64,000 bases of DNA from CAVRUD01 sp963849635 (GCA_963849635.1 CAWKIA010000040.1:124001-188000), one strand, 5' to 3'. Numbered from the stretch's first letter, positions 29,714 to 39,145 are shown. A program made the numbers and translations. The notes: generated from the sequence alone by a model not told the origin.

Positions 29714-30329
29714 AGGCCGAGGCGCCGGAGGCGGTCGCCTCCGTGCGGGCAGCGCTCGACGTCCGCGCCCGAGCTGGGCCGATTGACGGGAGATCGGGAC
29801 GGCGCTATCGTGTTGTTCTGGTGATCAGAACAGCGGAGCGTGGTGGCGGTGGGCCGGCTCACGATTAGGCAGTTCCGGCGGAGCAGCCTCCCGGCGGCGG
29901 TGGCGCTGATGGAATCGGCGGTCGCTGATCCGGCGGACTCCAGCCGGGCCGCCAGCACGAGGTGGAACGCGCTGGCGGAGGCCGCGCAGAACCGCTTCCC
30001 GATCGACGCGATGTCGACAGTGCGCGGGCCGCTGGAGCGAGGCATGGGGCGGAGCCGAGCGCCGAAGTCGGGTTGCGGCGGTACGGCGATCTCCGCTTCG
30101 GCGTCAACTCCCACCGCCGCGTGGAGGAGGCGATCGAGGCAGGGGAGCCCTAGCGGGCGAAGGTCTATTTCTTCGGGATCATGGGGCGTCACCACGAGTT
30201 CGTCTTGGGCCTCTCCGGCTCGGGCGCGACCCCGGATGCCGACGGACGAGCAGCGGCGGCATGACGGCGGCGGGGCGGCCGCGGGAGACCGCCGCCGTGT
30301 CCTGCCCGACATCGCAGCGAGGAGGCGCC
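29714..30329. other. Decayed coding region
   Basis: About 600 bases with broken but protein-like pieces on the plus strand: TIRQFRRSSLPAAVALMESA from about 29863, LRRYGDLRFGVNSHRRVEEA near 30070-30130, then after a stop KVYFFGIMGRHHEFVLGLSG to about 30230. They lie in different frames without starts. Probably one or two pseudogenes; family not recognised. Confidence 0.4.
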
Positions 30330-31298
30330 ATGGAGGTCGCTCCGGGGATTCACCGGATCGAAAGCGTCCTGGGACCGCGGCCGTTTGCCCAGTATCTGCT
30401 GCGGGACGAGCGGTCGCTCCTGGTCGATAGCGGGGTGGTCTCGACCCCGGATGAGGTCATCCTGCCCTATCTGCGCCGGATGGGGATGGACCCGGCCGAT
30501 CTCGCGTACGTCCTCATCTCGCACGCCGATGTCGACCACTTCGGTGGGACGGCCAGGATCGTGGCGGCCGCGCCGCGGGCGGTGGTGCTCGCGCATGCGC
30601 TGGACGCCCCGTGGGTGGCCAGCGGCGAACGCATCCTCCGAGAGCGCTACGGCTGGTACGAGGCCCACGGCCCGGCGGTGGACTACGACGCCGGGACGAA
30701 AGCGTGGCTGCGGGGGGCGCTGGGACCGGATGTCCCGGTCGATCTGGCGCTGCGCGGCGGGGAGACCATCCGGCTGGGGCCGAACCTGACGGTCGAGGTG
30801 CTGCACCTGCCCGGGCACACCCCGGGTCACGTCGGGCTATGGGAGCCGGTGAGCGGGACGGCGATCGTCACCGACGCGGTGCTGGGCGCTGGCCTCCTGG
30901 ATACGGAGGGCCGGGTGATCCATCCGCCGCCGTACTTCGACGTGGCGGCATACGCGGCCACGGTCGCGGCGGTGCGCGCGTTGCGACCGAATCGGCTGCT
31001 GACCGCCCATTTCGCGGTGATGGAAGGGGCGGAGGTCGAGGCGTTCCTGGACGCGAGCGACGACTTTATCGTCCGAGCGCGGGCCGCCGTCGCCGAGATC
31101 CTGGCCGGATCCGGCGAGGTCGATCTCGCGGCGCTAGCGGCCGGCGCCGACGCGCGGCTGGGGCCGTTCACGTCGATGGCGAACGAGCTGGCGGGGACGG
31201 TCCGCGCCCACGCCGACGAGTTGGTGGCCGCGGGGGCGGCGCGTTCGGAGCCAGGGTCCGGTCGGTGGCGGGCGGTGACCAGCGGTGGGTCCTGCTGA
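30330..31298 (+). CDS. Metallo-beta-lactamase-fold hydrolase
   Basis: 322 residues from ATG 30330, with GAGGAGGCGCC upstream. The HxHxDH metal motif is present as SHADVDHFGG, with a further metal His in LPGHTPGHVGLW, the bridging Asp in VTDAVLG and the last His in LLTAHFAV; it is a complete zinc site. The C-terminal 80 residues are helical and Ala/Glu-rich. Broad family (glyoxalase II-like, lactonases); next to an SDR and a DUF4432 protein a lactone- or ester-cleaving role in sugar metabolism is likely. The stop overlaps the next small reading frame (TGATG). Confidence 0.87.
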   Translation: MEVAPGIHRIESVLGPRPFAQYLLRDERSLLVDSGVVSTPDEVILPYLRRMGMDPADLAYVLISHADVDHFGGTARIVAAAPRAVVLAHALDAPWVASGERILRERYGWYEAHGPAVDYDAGTKAWLRGALGPDVPVDLALRGGETIRLGPNLTVEVLHLPGHTPGHVGLWEPVSGTAIVTDAVLGAGLLDTEGRVIHPPPYFDVAAYAATVAAVRALRPNRLLTAHFAVMEGAEVEAFLDASDDFIVRARAAVAEILAGSGEVDLAALAAGADARLGPFTSMANELAGTVRAHADELVAAGAARSEPGSGRWRAVTSGGSC

Positions 31299-31387
31299 TG
31301 GCCAGCTTCAACGATGCGGAGGGGGCGGAGCGGGTGGTGGACATGGTCTCGGAGACGCCGAGCGGCGAAGGGGGAGAGACGGGATGA
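31298..31387 (+). CDS. Possible 29-residue peptide between coupled genes
   Basis: ATG at 31298 overlaps the stop of the hydrolase (TGATG), and its own stop overlaps the SDR ATG at 31384 (ATGA). Translation ASFNDAEGAERVVDMVSE and 10 more acidic residues. It exactly fills the gap with coupled start and stop, so it may be a leader/coupling peptide or the relic of a longer gene. No family recognised. Confidence 0.3.
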   Translation: MASFNDAEGAERVVDMVSETPSGEGGETG

Positions 31388-32151
31388 GCCAGGCGAATCC
31401 GTTCGCGCTCGACGGGCGCGTCGCGATCGTGACCGGCGGAGGCGGCGGGCTGGGCGCGGGGCTGTGCGCGGCGCTGGCCTCGGCCGGGGCGTCCGTCGTC
31501 GTGGCCGGTCGGACGGAGGAGACGATCACGAACGTCGCGGCGCAGGTCGTGGCGGCGGGTGGGGCGTGTCTGCCGGTCGTGGCCGATATCGCCGATTCGG
31601 CGTCGGTCGGACGGATGGTGGAGACGGCCGTCGAACGGTTCGGTGGAGTCGACATCCTGGTCAACAACGCCGCGATCTATCACCGTCGCCCCTGGACGGA
31701 GGTCGACGAAGACGAGTGGGACGCAGTGCTGGCGACAAACCTGAAGGGGTTTTTCCTCTGCGCCCGCGCAGCCTTCCCATCCATGCGGGAGCGGGGCAAC
31801 GGGCGGGTGATCAACGTGGCATCGATCACGGTCTTCGGCGGGGTTCCGCTTCTGCTGCCGTACGTCGCTTCCAAGGGGGGAATCGTCGCGTTCACGCGCG
31901 CGCTGGCCCGGGAGGTCGGGCCGGACGCGATCACGGTCAACACGATCTCGCCGGGGGCCTTCCCGACCGACGCCGAGAAGATCCACCCCGACCAGGAGGG
32001 GTACACCCGCATGGTGCTGGAGGCGCAGAGCATCAAGCGGCGCGGGACCGCCGAGGATATCGGGCGGCTGGCGGTTTTTCTGGCGAGCGACGCCGCCTCC
32101 TTCATCACCGGGCAGATGATCGAGATCGACGGCGGCTGGATGATGCACTGA
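31384..32151 (+). CDS. SDR-family oxidoreductase
   Basis: 255 residues. TGGGGGLGAGLCAALASAGA (TGxxxGxG), VNNAAIYHRRP (NNAG type), VINVASITVFGG Ser, YVASKGGIVAF Tyr/Lys, C-terminal FITGQMIEIDGGWMMH. A GGGGGAGAGACGG ribosome-binding region precedes ATG 31384. Coupled at both ends (ATGA and TGATG overlaps) with the metallo-hydrolase cluster and the DUF4432 gene, suggesting a sugar dehydrogenase acting with an epimerase and lactonase. Confidence 0.9.
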   Translation: MSQANPFALDGRVAIVTGGGGGLGAGLCAALASAGASVVVAGRTEETITNVAAQVVAAGGACLPVVADIADSASVGRMVETAVERFGGVDILVNNAAIYHRRPWTEVDEDEWDAVLATNLKGFFLCARAAFPSMRERGNGRVINVASITVFGGVPLLLPYVASKGGIVAFTRALAREVGPDAITVNTISPGAFPTDAEKIHPDQEGYTRMVLEAQSIKRRGTAEDIGRLAVFLASDAASFITGQMIEIDGGWMMH

Positions 32152-33251
32152 TGGGCGAGCTGTGGGGGCGGCGCTACGGCCGTCGCGACCTGTCTCGCTA
32201 CGCCGGGGGCTTGGAGCAGGTCGCCGGGGTGCGGCTGGTGACGCTCGGGGACGGCGCCGGGCGTGGAGTGCGCGTTCTGGAGTTCCGCACCGGGAGTGGG
32301 TTCGCCTTCGAGGTGGTCGTCGACCGGGCGATGGATATCGGCCGGTGCGAGCTGGCGGGCCGGGCGCTGGGCTGGCAATCACCGGTCGGCGTGGCCGGGC
32401 CGTGGTACGCCGAGCAGGCCGGACTGGGCTGGCTGCGCACCTTTGGGGGCGGGCTGCTGACGACCTGCGGCATCGACCACGCGCTGTTCATGGCCGAGGA
32501 CACGGCCGAGCACTACCGCTATCCGCCGAAGGTGACCGAGTCCTTCGGCCTGCACGGACGCGTCTCCAACCTGCCGGCCCGACTGACCGGATACGGCGAA
32601 CGGTGGGAAGGGGATACCTGCGTCCTCTGGGCGGAGGGGGAGGTCGTGCAGGCGGCGGTCTTCGGGGAACACCTGCGGCTGCGGCGGCGGATCGAGACGC
32701 GGCTCGGCGCGTCCTGGCTGCGCATCCACGACGAGGTCGAGAACCTGGGGCAGGCGCCGACGCCCCACATGTACCTCTACCACGTCAACGTCGGCTTCCC
32801 GGTGCTCGATGACGGGGCGGAGCTGCTGGTCGCGGCGGACGATCCGATCGCGCGGGGGACGCACGACGTGGCGGGGTACCGACGGTTTCACGGGCCGCGG
32901 GCAGGGTACGTCGAGGAGGTGACGGAGCACCGCGTCCGCGCGGAAGCGGATGGATCGGTGCCGGTGGCGATCGTGAACCGCGCGGCGGAGCTGGGGGTCT
33001 ACGAGGTGTTCAACCGGGCGGCGATGCCGCACCATTTCATCTGGCGGATGCTGGGGGAGGGGACCTACGTGGTCGGCATCGAGCCGTCGACCAACCGCAC
33101 GGCGGGGCGGCTCGACGCGCGGGAGCGGGGCGAGTTGACCATCCTCGAACCTGGGGACGCGCGGAGCTACGACCTCGAACTTGGGGCGCTCTCCGGCGCG
33201 GCAGAGATCGACGCGTTCGCCGCGCGGGTCGACGCGCTCGGGGCCGGGTGA
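32151..33251 (+). CDS. DUF4432 aldose-1-epimerase-like protein
   Basis: 366 residues, ATG overlapping the SDR stop (TGATG). The beta-sandwich galactose-mutarotase fold is indicated by FEVVVDRAMDIGRCELAGRA, GGGLLTTCGIDHA, ESFGLHGRVSNLPA, the central HMYLYHVNVGFPVLDD (catalytic-His region) and VVGIEPSTNRTAGRLDARE. DUF4432 proteins are predicted epimerases or isomerases of sugars and usually sit in catabolic operons as here. Ends the four-gene coupled set 30330-33251. Confidence 0.87.
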   Translation: MGELWGRRYGRRDLSRYAGGLEQVAGVRLVTLGDGAGRGVRVLEFRTGSGFAFEVVVDRAMDIGRCELAGRALGWQSPVGVAGPWYAEQAGLGWLRTFGGGLLTTCGIDHALFMAEDTAEHYRYPPKVTESFGLHGRVSNLPARLTGYGERWEGDTCVLWAEGEVVQAAVFGEHLRLRRRIETRLGASWLRIHDEVENLGQAPTPHMYLYHVNVGFPVLDDGAELLVAADDPIARGTHDVAGYRRFHGPRAGYVEEVTEHRVRAEADGSVPVAIVNRAAELGVYEVFNRAAMPHHFIWRMLGEGTYVVGIEPSTNRTAGRLDARERGELTILEPGDARSYDLELGALSGAAEIDAFAARVDALGAG

Positions 33252-33565
33252 TGCGCGCCCCGCGACCGGATCGGCGCGGCGGAGCAGCTCGTCGACCTGG
33301 CGATCTTCGCGGACGAGCGCGGAGACCGAGTCCGCGTGGTCCGGCTCTACGCAGCCGCCGACGCAGCGGGAGTCTGGCCTACGACCGCGAACGGGACGAG
33401 CAGCTCCTCCGGACCCTGCGCGAGCGCCCCGGCGAGGCGGGGTTCGCCGCGGCGTGGGCGGCCGGACGGGGGCTGCAGTTCGAGGGGGCCGTGGGCGAGG
33501 CGCTTCGGCCCAACGGGGCAAGGGCCTATGGCGATGCCGGCCGGTTGGGGCGGGTGAACGGCTGA
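33252..33565 (+). pseudogene. Relic of an NB-ARC/LuxR regulator (TPR C-terminal end)
   Basis: Two frames together read LVDLAIFADERGDRVRVVRL and, after a shift near 33370, YDRERDEQLLRTLRERPGE then AGFAAAWAAGRGLQFEGAVGEAL. This is the segment preceding the HTH in the window's intact regulators (compare LGDEAFARAWSSGRALSAKD at 36112-36170). The HTH and everything upstream are missing. It marks an ancestral fifth regulator next to the cluster. Confidence 0.65.
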
Positions 33566-33679
33566 CGGTCGCTGCCCGCTTGGCCGCGATCCGTTCGGGA
33601 TCCGTCGTTGCGTCAACGCCCCGGCAACTGGCCCGGATCCCGGCGCAGGCGGCAAGCCGGATCGACGCGCGCCGCGCCT

Positions 33680-33728
33680 TGGCGACCACCACCCAGGCGT
33701 GGTCGTGACGCAACCGCGCGAGCGCCCC
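33680..33728. repeat. Dispersed palindromic repeat, copy C
   Basis: Best-preserved copy: CGACCACCACCCAGGCGTGG, then TCGTGACGCAACCGCG. Lies about 230 bases before the first NB-ARC regulator, in a 390-base non-coding stretch (33566-33955) with no gene. Confidence 0.6.
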
Positions 33729-33838
33729 CTGACACTTCCGCCGTGGCTGTGTATGTCCACCGCATTGACACTCCGGCTTCGATACCGACCGAGATCGAGG
33801 GTCCCCTCGTGGATTGGCCATCTCAGTGACGGGCGCAT

Positions 33839-33873
33839 TTGAGGTGCTCAGACATTCATGACTTTTAAATGAA
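33839..33873 (+). promoter_or_regulatory. AT-rich promoter-like region before the NB-ARC regulator
   Basis: TTGAGG at 33839, 18 bases, then TTTTAA at 33863, in a locally AT-rich stretch. It also contains TTCAT...ATGAA symmetry (33855-33873). The match to a sigma-70 promoter is imperfect. Confidence 0.3.
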
Positions 33874-33955
33874 GGCGGATTGACGGCGCTCGCCCGCCCC
33901 AGCATCATTGACGTGACGTAAGCTACATCGCTGGACACGCAGATTGATTCCGACA

Positions 33956-36433
33956 ATGCCTCGTTCCCGACCCCAGGCCGAGCCACAGGTACAACCACAG
34001 CCGCAACCACTGACGCCGCCGCCGCGAGCGAGTGCCCGGCTACCGGTTCCCCTGACGCCCTTCGTCGGGCGCGAGGACGAGGTGGATCTCGCCGTGTCGC
34101 TCCTGCGCCGCGACGAGATTCGGTTGCTCACCCTGACCGGTTCGGGTGGCGTTGGCAAGACCCGGATGGCGATCAAGGTTGCGGGCGATCTCGCCGCCGA
34201 GTTCGCCGATGGCGTCGTTTTCGTTCCCCTTGCGGGTCTCGCCGATCCGGAGCGCGTGGGCGACGCGGTCGCGACCGCACTGGAGATCGGTCAGGTCGGC
34301 GTCCTTCCATTGCGGGAGGTGCTGCTCACGGGTCTGGCCGCCGCGAACGTGCTGCTGGTGCTCGACAACTTTGAGCACCTTCTGCCCGCGGCCGATCTGG
34401 TGACCGACATCCTCCTGACCGCGCCGCTGGTCAAGATCATGGTCACAAGCCGGACGTTACTCCGAGTGTCCGGGGAGCAATCGTTCCCGGTGCCGCCACT
34501 TGGCCTGCCGGACCCTGGAGACGGCGTATCGCTGGCGGAGGTCATGAAATCGCCGGCGGTGCGGGTTTTCGCGATGCGGGCGGCGTCCGTCGTGCCGTCG
34601 TTCGCCATCACCGAGACGACCGCGCCGGTGGTGGTCGACATTTGCCGCCGGCTGGATGGCCTGCCGCTGGCGATCGAGCTGGCCGCGGCCCGGGTCAACG
34701 TCCTCCCACTCTCCGCGGTGCGTGACCGGCTGGACCGACGCTTGCCCTTGTTGACCGGAGGTTCGCGAGACGCCCCGCGCCGCCATCAGACCATGCGCGA
34801 TGCGATTTCCTGGAGCTATGGCCTGCTTACCGAGGACGAGCAGACAGTTTTCCGGCGGTTGGCCGTCTTCGCCGGGGGGTTTACGCTCGACGCCGCCGAG
34901 GCGGTCGGTGATCCCGCCAGCGAGGCATCGGAACGCAACCATGGGGCTGAGTCGACTGCTGGATCGGCTGTGGGCATTGCGTCGGGTTTCTTGCGCGAGC
35001 ACCGTCGATTGCGGTTGTCCGTGCTGGAAGTTGTGGGGTCTCTGGTCGACAAGAGCCTCCTCCACCAGGAGGCGTCCCCGACAAACGCACCGAGGTTCAG
35101 CTTGCTTGAGACGGTGCGTGCCTATGCGCTTGAACAGTTGGAGGCAAGCGGCGAGTTATCCGCCGCGCGGCGCCTACATGCTGACTGGTGCCTGAGATTT
35201 GTCGACGAGTTCGGACATGGCTCGCTTACGATGCTGGCGGAGCTGTCGTGGTTGCCGGCGGTCGAAGCTGAGCACGACAATGTTTTGGCAGCGCTCGCCT
35301 GGTTGGAGGGCAGCGGCGATGTCGTTGGAATGCTTCGCCTAGCGTCTGCGGTGCGGCCTCTGTGGGAGGTGAGGGGGCACCACGAGGAGGCGATCGCGCA
35401 GCTTGAGCGCGGGCTAGCACTTGGCGGTCACGATGGCAGGGTCCCGATCGCCATCCGGATGACGGCATTGGCCGGCCTGGGGCGCCACTACATGCGACAA
35501 GGAAAACTCGACGCGGCGCACGCTCGGGTTCAAGCGTCGTTGGAACTCGCCGAGGTCCTGGGCGACCGCGAGGCGATGGCGACCATGCTCTATGCCATCG
35601 GCGGGGCGGAAACCAACCGGGAGCAGTATGACCGTGCGACCCCGTATCTGGACCAGGCACTTGCCATCTATGAGCAGCTCGACGTTCCGGTCGGGATCTG
35701 CGGGTGCCATTACTTTCGCGGCATCGGCGCGTATGGTCAGGGGAGAATGGCCGATGGGGTTGCCGAGATTGAGGCCGCGGTGCACGTCCGGCGAACACGC
35801 GGACCGGTCTACAACCTCAGCGTTCTGCTCAACGCGCTTGGCCTCCTCCTTAGCGAATCGGGAGCGGTCGAGCCGGCGATGGCTGCCCTGACCGAGAGTC
35901 GTACGGTCTGGCAATTGGCCGCCGGAACGAACCGGGAAGTGCAGGCCGAGTGGCTGGCCGCGGCGGCGCTCCTGGAACGCCGGCGCCACAAGCCCTGGTT
36001 GGCCGCACGGCTTTATGGCGCGGCGGAGGCGCTCACCGAGCTGGCGGGCGTGCCATTGGTGGTGCCGCCGCCAAGCCAGTATGCCCGGCTGGTGGCCGAA
36101 CTCCGTGCGGAGCTTGGGGACGAAGCGTTTGCGCGCGCGTGGTCCTCGGGTCGGGCACTGAGCGCCAAGGATGCGGTCGAGGAGGCGTTGGCGCCTCCGT
36201 CGGATCCGGCCGATGGAGCCGCCGCGACGCTCACCTCACGTGAGCTGGAGGTGCTCACGCTCATCGCTCGGGGGAAGTCCGACCGCACGATCGCCGAGGA
36301 GCTGTTCGTCAGCGTGCGCACGGTTGAAGGACACGTGGCCCGCATTCTCACCAAGCTCGGTGTTCGATCCCGTGCGGATGCGGCCCGACATGCCGTTGCC
36401 GGTGGTCTTGTCGGACGGAGCGAACTAGACTAG
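33956..36433 (+). CDS. STAND/NB-ARC ATPase regulator with LuxR-type HTH (1)
   Basis: 825 residues. Order: Pro/Gln-rich N-terminus; NB-ARC with Walker A GSGGVGKTR (about 62-69) and Walker B VLLVLDNFEHL (about 132-142); sensor LDGLPLAIELAAARVNVL; winged-helix linker WSYGLLTEDEQTVFRRLAVF; TPR-like superhelix; C-terminal LuxR HTH LTSRELEVLTLIARGKSDRT with VRTVEGHVARILTKL. A 40-residue variable insert precedes the LVDKSLL motif. MalT-like ligand-gated transcription activator, signal unknown. Start ATG 33956 is the first good one (TTG 33944 possible). Confidence 0.88.
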   Translation: MPRSRPQAEPQVQPQPQPLTPPPRASARLPVPLTPFVGREDEVDLAVSLLRRDEIRLLTLTGSGGVGKTRMAIKVAGDLAAEFADGVVFVPLAGLADPERVGDAVATALEIGQVGVLPLREVLLTGLAAANVLLVLDNFEHLLPAADLVTDILLTAPLVKIMVTSRTLLRVSGEQSFPVPPLGLPDPGDGVSLAEVMKSPAVRVFAMRAASVVPSFAITETTAPVVVDICRRLDGLPLAIELAAARVNVLPLSAVRDRLDRRLPLLTGGSRDAPRRHQTMRDAISWSYGLLTEDEQTVFRRLAVFAGGFTLDAAEAVGDPASEASERNHGAESTAGSAVGIASGFLREHRRLRLSVLEVVGSLVDKSLLHQEASPTNAPRFSLLETVRAYALEQLEASGELSAARRLHADWCLRFVDEFGHGSLTMLAELSWLPAVEAEHDNVLAALAWLEGSGDVVGMLRLASAVRPLWEVRGHHEEAIAQLERGLALGGHDGRVPIAIRMTALAGLGRHYMRQGKLDAAHARVQASLELAEVLGDREAMATMLYAIGGAETNREQYDRATPYLDQALAIYEQLDVPVGICGCHYFRGIGAYGQGRMADGVAEIEAAVHVRRTRGPVYNLSVLLNALGLLLSESGAVEPAMAALTESRTVWQLAAGTNREVQAEWLAAAALLERRRHKPWLAARLYGAAEALTELAGVPLVVPPPSQYARLVAELRAELGDEAFARAWSSGRALSAKDAVEEALAPPSDPADGAAATLTSRELEVLTLIARGKSDRTIAEELFVSVRTVEGHVARILTKLGVRSRADAARHAVAGGLVGRSELD

Positions 36434-36558
36434 CCATAAAGTTCTGGTTAGTTAGTACTCCCTGGTGGGGCGCGACGGGTGCAAAATGGGTGGCATGAGC
36501 GGGCCACAGATAGTTCATGAACGTCCTCATTTGACTTCTGTCCTTCGCGCCGTACCCG

Positions 36559-38973
36559 ATGCGGACGGTGTGCCGGGCGTCTCGTGGTCGGGTGCCTATG
36601 CCGTTGACGGCGCTATTCGGCCGGGAGCAAGAAGCGGCGCTTGCCGTTTCGTTGTTGCGGCGGGACGATGTGCGCCTCTTGACGCTAACCGGGCCGGGTG
36701 GAGTCGGTAAGACTCGGCTGGCGATCAAGATCGCGGACGAGGTCGCGGAGCTGTTTCGCGACGGCGTCCGGTTTGTCTCGCTGGCGGCGGTGACCGCCGA
36801 TGACCAGGTCGCCATAACCATCGCCCACGCGTTTGGGTTAGTCGGGGCCGGCGACATTCCCGTGCTGGACACCCTGACGGCGTATCTGCGCGATGCCGAC
36901 CTGTTGCTCATCGTCGATAACCTTGAGCATGTGCTGGAAGCAGCTCCTCTCCTGACTGTTCTCCTCGGGGAATGTCCGCGTCTCAAGATCCTGGCAACAA
37001 GCCGGACCCTGTTGCGGCTCGCCGGCGAGCAAGCCCTCCCGGTGCCGCCGCTGGGAATGCCCGAACCAAGCTCGGAGACCCTGTACGAAGAGATCACCGA
37101 TTCGGCCGCGGTCGCGCTCTTTGTCAACCGGGCGCGGGCTGTTTCGCCGTGGTTCGACCTGACCGCGGAATCGGCGCCTGTGGTCGCCGAGATCTGCCGG
37201 CATGTAGACGGCCTGCCGCTGGCGATCGAGCTGGCGGCGGCCCAGATCAGGGTGCTTGCGCCGCTGCAACTGCTTGAGCGGGTACGCGCGCACTTGCCGC
37301 TCCCGCTCACCGGTCCGCGCGATGTGCCGGTGCGCCTGCGCTCCGTGCGTGACGCGGTCGCCTGGAGTTACGGTCTGCTGACGGCCGACGAGCAGTCGCT
37401 CTTCCGATGCCTTGGCGTCTTCGTCGGCGGCTTCGGGCTCAACGCCGCCGAAGTCGTGAGTCGTGAGTCGAGAGACGTGAGTAACGAGACGGCGAGCAGT
37501 TCTCATGACTCACGACTCACGACTCACGACTCAATGCTTGACGGCCTGATCTCCCTCGTCGAAAAGAGTCTGGTGAAGCAGGAGCCCTGGGAGGGGGAGT
37601 CCTGGGTGGGAGAGCCCCGCTACTCCATGCTCGAGACTATCCGCTCGTTTGCGCTGGACCAATTGATCGGGAGCGGTGAGGAGGACGCGGTGCGCGATGC
37701 GCACGCGGAATGGTGTTTGAGCCTGGCGGAGGGGACCCTCCAGGCGACCTTCCTTCCGGGTGGTCAGCAGGAGTTGTGGCGCCTGGAAGTCGAGCATGCC
37801 AACCTGCGGGCCACGCTCAATTGGCTCGATCGACGGGGCGACCACGATCGCCTGCTGCACCTGGCTACCGCGCTGGGCCGGTTCTGGTTCTTGCACGGTC
37901 ACTACGATGAGGGGCGCTCGTGGTTGGAACGGGCGTTAAGTAACTCCCAGGGAGCCGCGCCCCTCGCCCGGGCTCAAGCGCAATATGAGCTGGGCCAACT
38001 CCACTACGTCCAGGGTGAGCGGGAGTGTGGCGAGGCGCTCTTGGAGAAGAGCATCGATGTCCTGCGCGAGCACGACGACGTCCTGCCGCTCACAGGTGCG
38101 CTCATTTGGAAGGCCTGGACCGCGATCTTCCGCGGGGACTACGATCAGGCCGAACGCGATCTTGAGGAGGCCATTGGCTGGGCGGCGACCGTCCCGGATC
38201 CGGCGGTCGCCGCCTCCGCGACAAGCAGGGTGCTGTCGAACCTCGGCGTGGTCGCGCACGAGCGGGGTGACCTCGAGACCGCCCGTGCGCGGCACGAACG
38301 GGCCCTGCACACCTGCCGCGAGCTCGGCGACGTCATCGGCGTCATCCGCTCGTTGCACGACCTCGGCGATGTTGCCTGTGACCAGACCGACTACACCGGA
38401 GCGATCGCCTCCTACCGCGAGTGCCTGACGCTGCAGGGCAATCGGATGCATCCACTCGTCGTCGTTAATGTGCTGGCCAGATCGGCGCTGGCCGCGGCGG
38501 CCTGGGGGCAACCGGAACGGGCGGCGCGGCTGCTGGGCGCGGCGGAAACGGCGCGCGAGCGGTTCCGGCTCGGGGTTGAACTGCCGGCCGAGCGGGCCGC
38601 GCACATGCGGGCGGTCGCGCTCGTCCGCCTGGCGTTGGGAGAAGAGAACCTCCGAGCTGCCTGGCAGGCCGGGCGCCGTCTTCCCCTGGCGACGGCCATC
38701 GCCGAGGTGCAGGCCCTGGCGCTGCCCGCGGCGGCCGCCGGGGCCATCGACCGCCCCTCCTCCGGGCTATCGCCCCGGGAGGAGGAAGTCCTCCGCCTCC
38801 TCGTGGCTGGCCAGTCCGATCGCGAGATCGCCTCGAAGCTCTTCATTAGCGTGCGCACCGCAGAGGGACATGTCTCCCGCGTCCTCGCCAAGCTCGAGGC
38901 TCCATCGCGGGCAGATGCCGTCCGCATCGCGACCGCGTCCGGGCTGACTGCCGGGCTTCACCGTCCCAAGTAG
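36559..38973 (+). CDS. STAND/NB-ARC ATPase regulator with LuxR-type HTH (2)
   Basis: 804 residues, same architecture as the upstream paralog: Walker A GPGGVGKTR (about 45-52), Walker B LLIVDNLEHVL, VDGLPLAIELAAAQIRVL, winged helix WSYGLLTADEQSLFRCLGVF, TPR repeats, and C-terminal LSPREEEVLRLLVAGQSDRE with VRTAEGHVSRVLAKL. The linker before LVEKSLV contains a palindromic DNA insert (37453-37533) translated as about 27 Ser/Asp/Arg/Thr-rich residues including NETASSS. It follows regulator 1 after 125 bases in tandem. The ATG at 36559 lacks a good ribosome-binding site; ATG 36598 would begin right at PLTALFGRE. Confidence 0.87.
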   Translation: MRTVCRASRGRVPMPLTALFGREQEAALAVSLLRRDDVRLLTLTGPGGVGKTRLAIKIADEVAELFRDGVRFVSLAAVTADDQVAITIAHAFGLVGAGDIPVLDTLTAYLRDADLLLIVDNLEHVLEAAPLLTVLLGECPRLKILATSRTLLRLAGEQALPVPPLGMPEPSSETLYEEITDSAAVALFVNRARAVSPWFDLTAESAPVVAEICRHVDGLPLAIELAAAQIRVLAPLQLLERVRAHLPLPLTGPRDVPVRLRSVRDAVAWSYGLLTADEQSLFRCLGVFVGGFGLNAAEVVSRESRDVSNETASSSHDSRLTTHDSMLDGLISLVEKSLVKQEPWEGESWVGEPRYSMLETIRSFALDQLIGSGEEDAVRDAHAEWCLSLAEGTLQATFLPGGQQELWRLEVEHANLRATLNWLDRRGDHDRLLHLATALGRFWFLHGHYDEGRSWLERALSNSQGAAPLARAQAQYELGQLHYVQGERECGEALLEKSIDVLREHDDVLPLTGALIWKAWTAIFRGDYDQAERDLEEAIGWAATVPDPAVAASATSRVLSNLGVVAHERGDLETARARHERALHTCRELGDVIGVIRSLHDLGDVACDQTDYTGAIASYRECLTLQGNRMHPLVVVNVLARSALAAAAWGQPERAARLLGAAETARERFRLGVELPAERAAHMRAVALVRLALGEENLRAAWQAGRRLPLATAIAEVQALALPAAAAGAIDRPSSGLSPREEEVLRLLVAGQSDREIASKLFISVRTAEGHVSRVLAKLEAPSRADAVRIATASGLTAGLHRPK
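37453..37533. repeat. Palindromic insert inside NB-ARC gene 2
   Basis: Left arm GTCGTGAGTCGTGAGTC (37453-37469); right arm is its exact complement (37507-37523), continued by further GACTCAC heptads to 37533. Between them lies CGAGACGGCGAGCAGTTCTC, nearly identical (18 of 20) to the core of the insert in the NB-ARC gene at 48979-51651. The frame is kept. Confidence 0.75.
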
Positions 38974-39032
38974 TTTCGTTCTCACGCCCCTCAAGCGTAT
39001 CCGCCAAGGCGAGATACATGCTTCGCCCTGCC

Positions 39033-39068
39033 TCGAACACGTACTCGAACACGTACCGATACGTATCG
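39033..39068. promoter_or_regulatory. Tandem 12-mer plus 12-bp palindrome, possible operator
   Basis: TCGAACACGTAC occurs twice in direct tandem (39033-39056), immediately followed by the perfect palindrome CGATACGTATCG (39057-39068). It sits between the LuxR-type gene (stop 38973) and the small barrel gene (start 39146), where an operator would be expected. Confidence 0.5.
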
Positions 39069-39145
39069 ATTCCGGCTCACCGCGGGCATAGAGTCGAATT
39101 CACACTCGATGCCGTGAGGCAAGATCCAATTCGAGGGAGACAGGT

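Noticed and set aside
37450..37535. An intergenic terminator splitting NB-ARC gene 2
   Set aside because: The palindrome keeps the reading frame, and both flanks align continuously with the paralogs, so it lies inside one gene.
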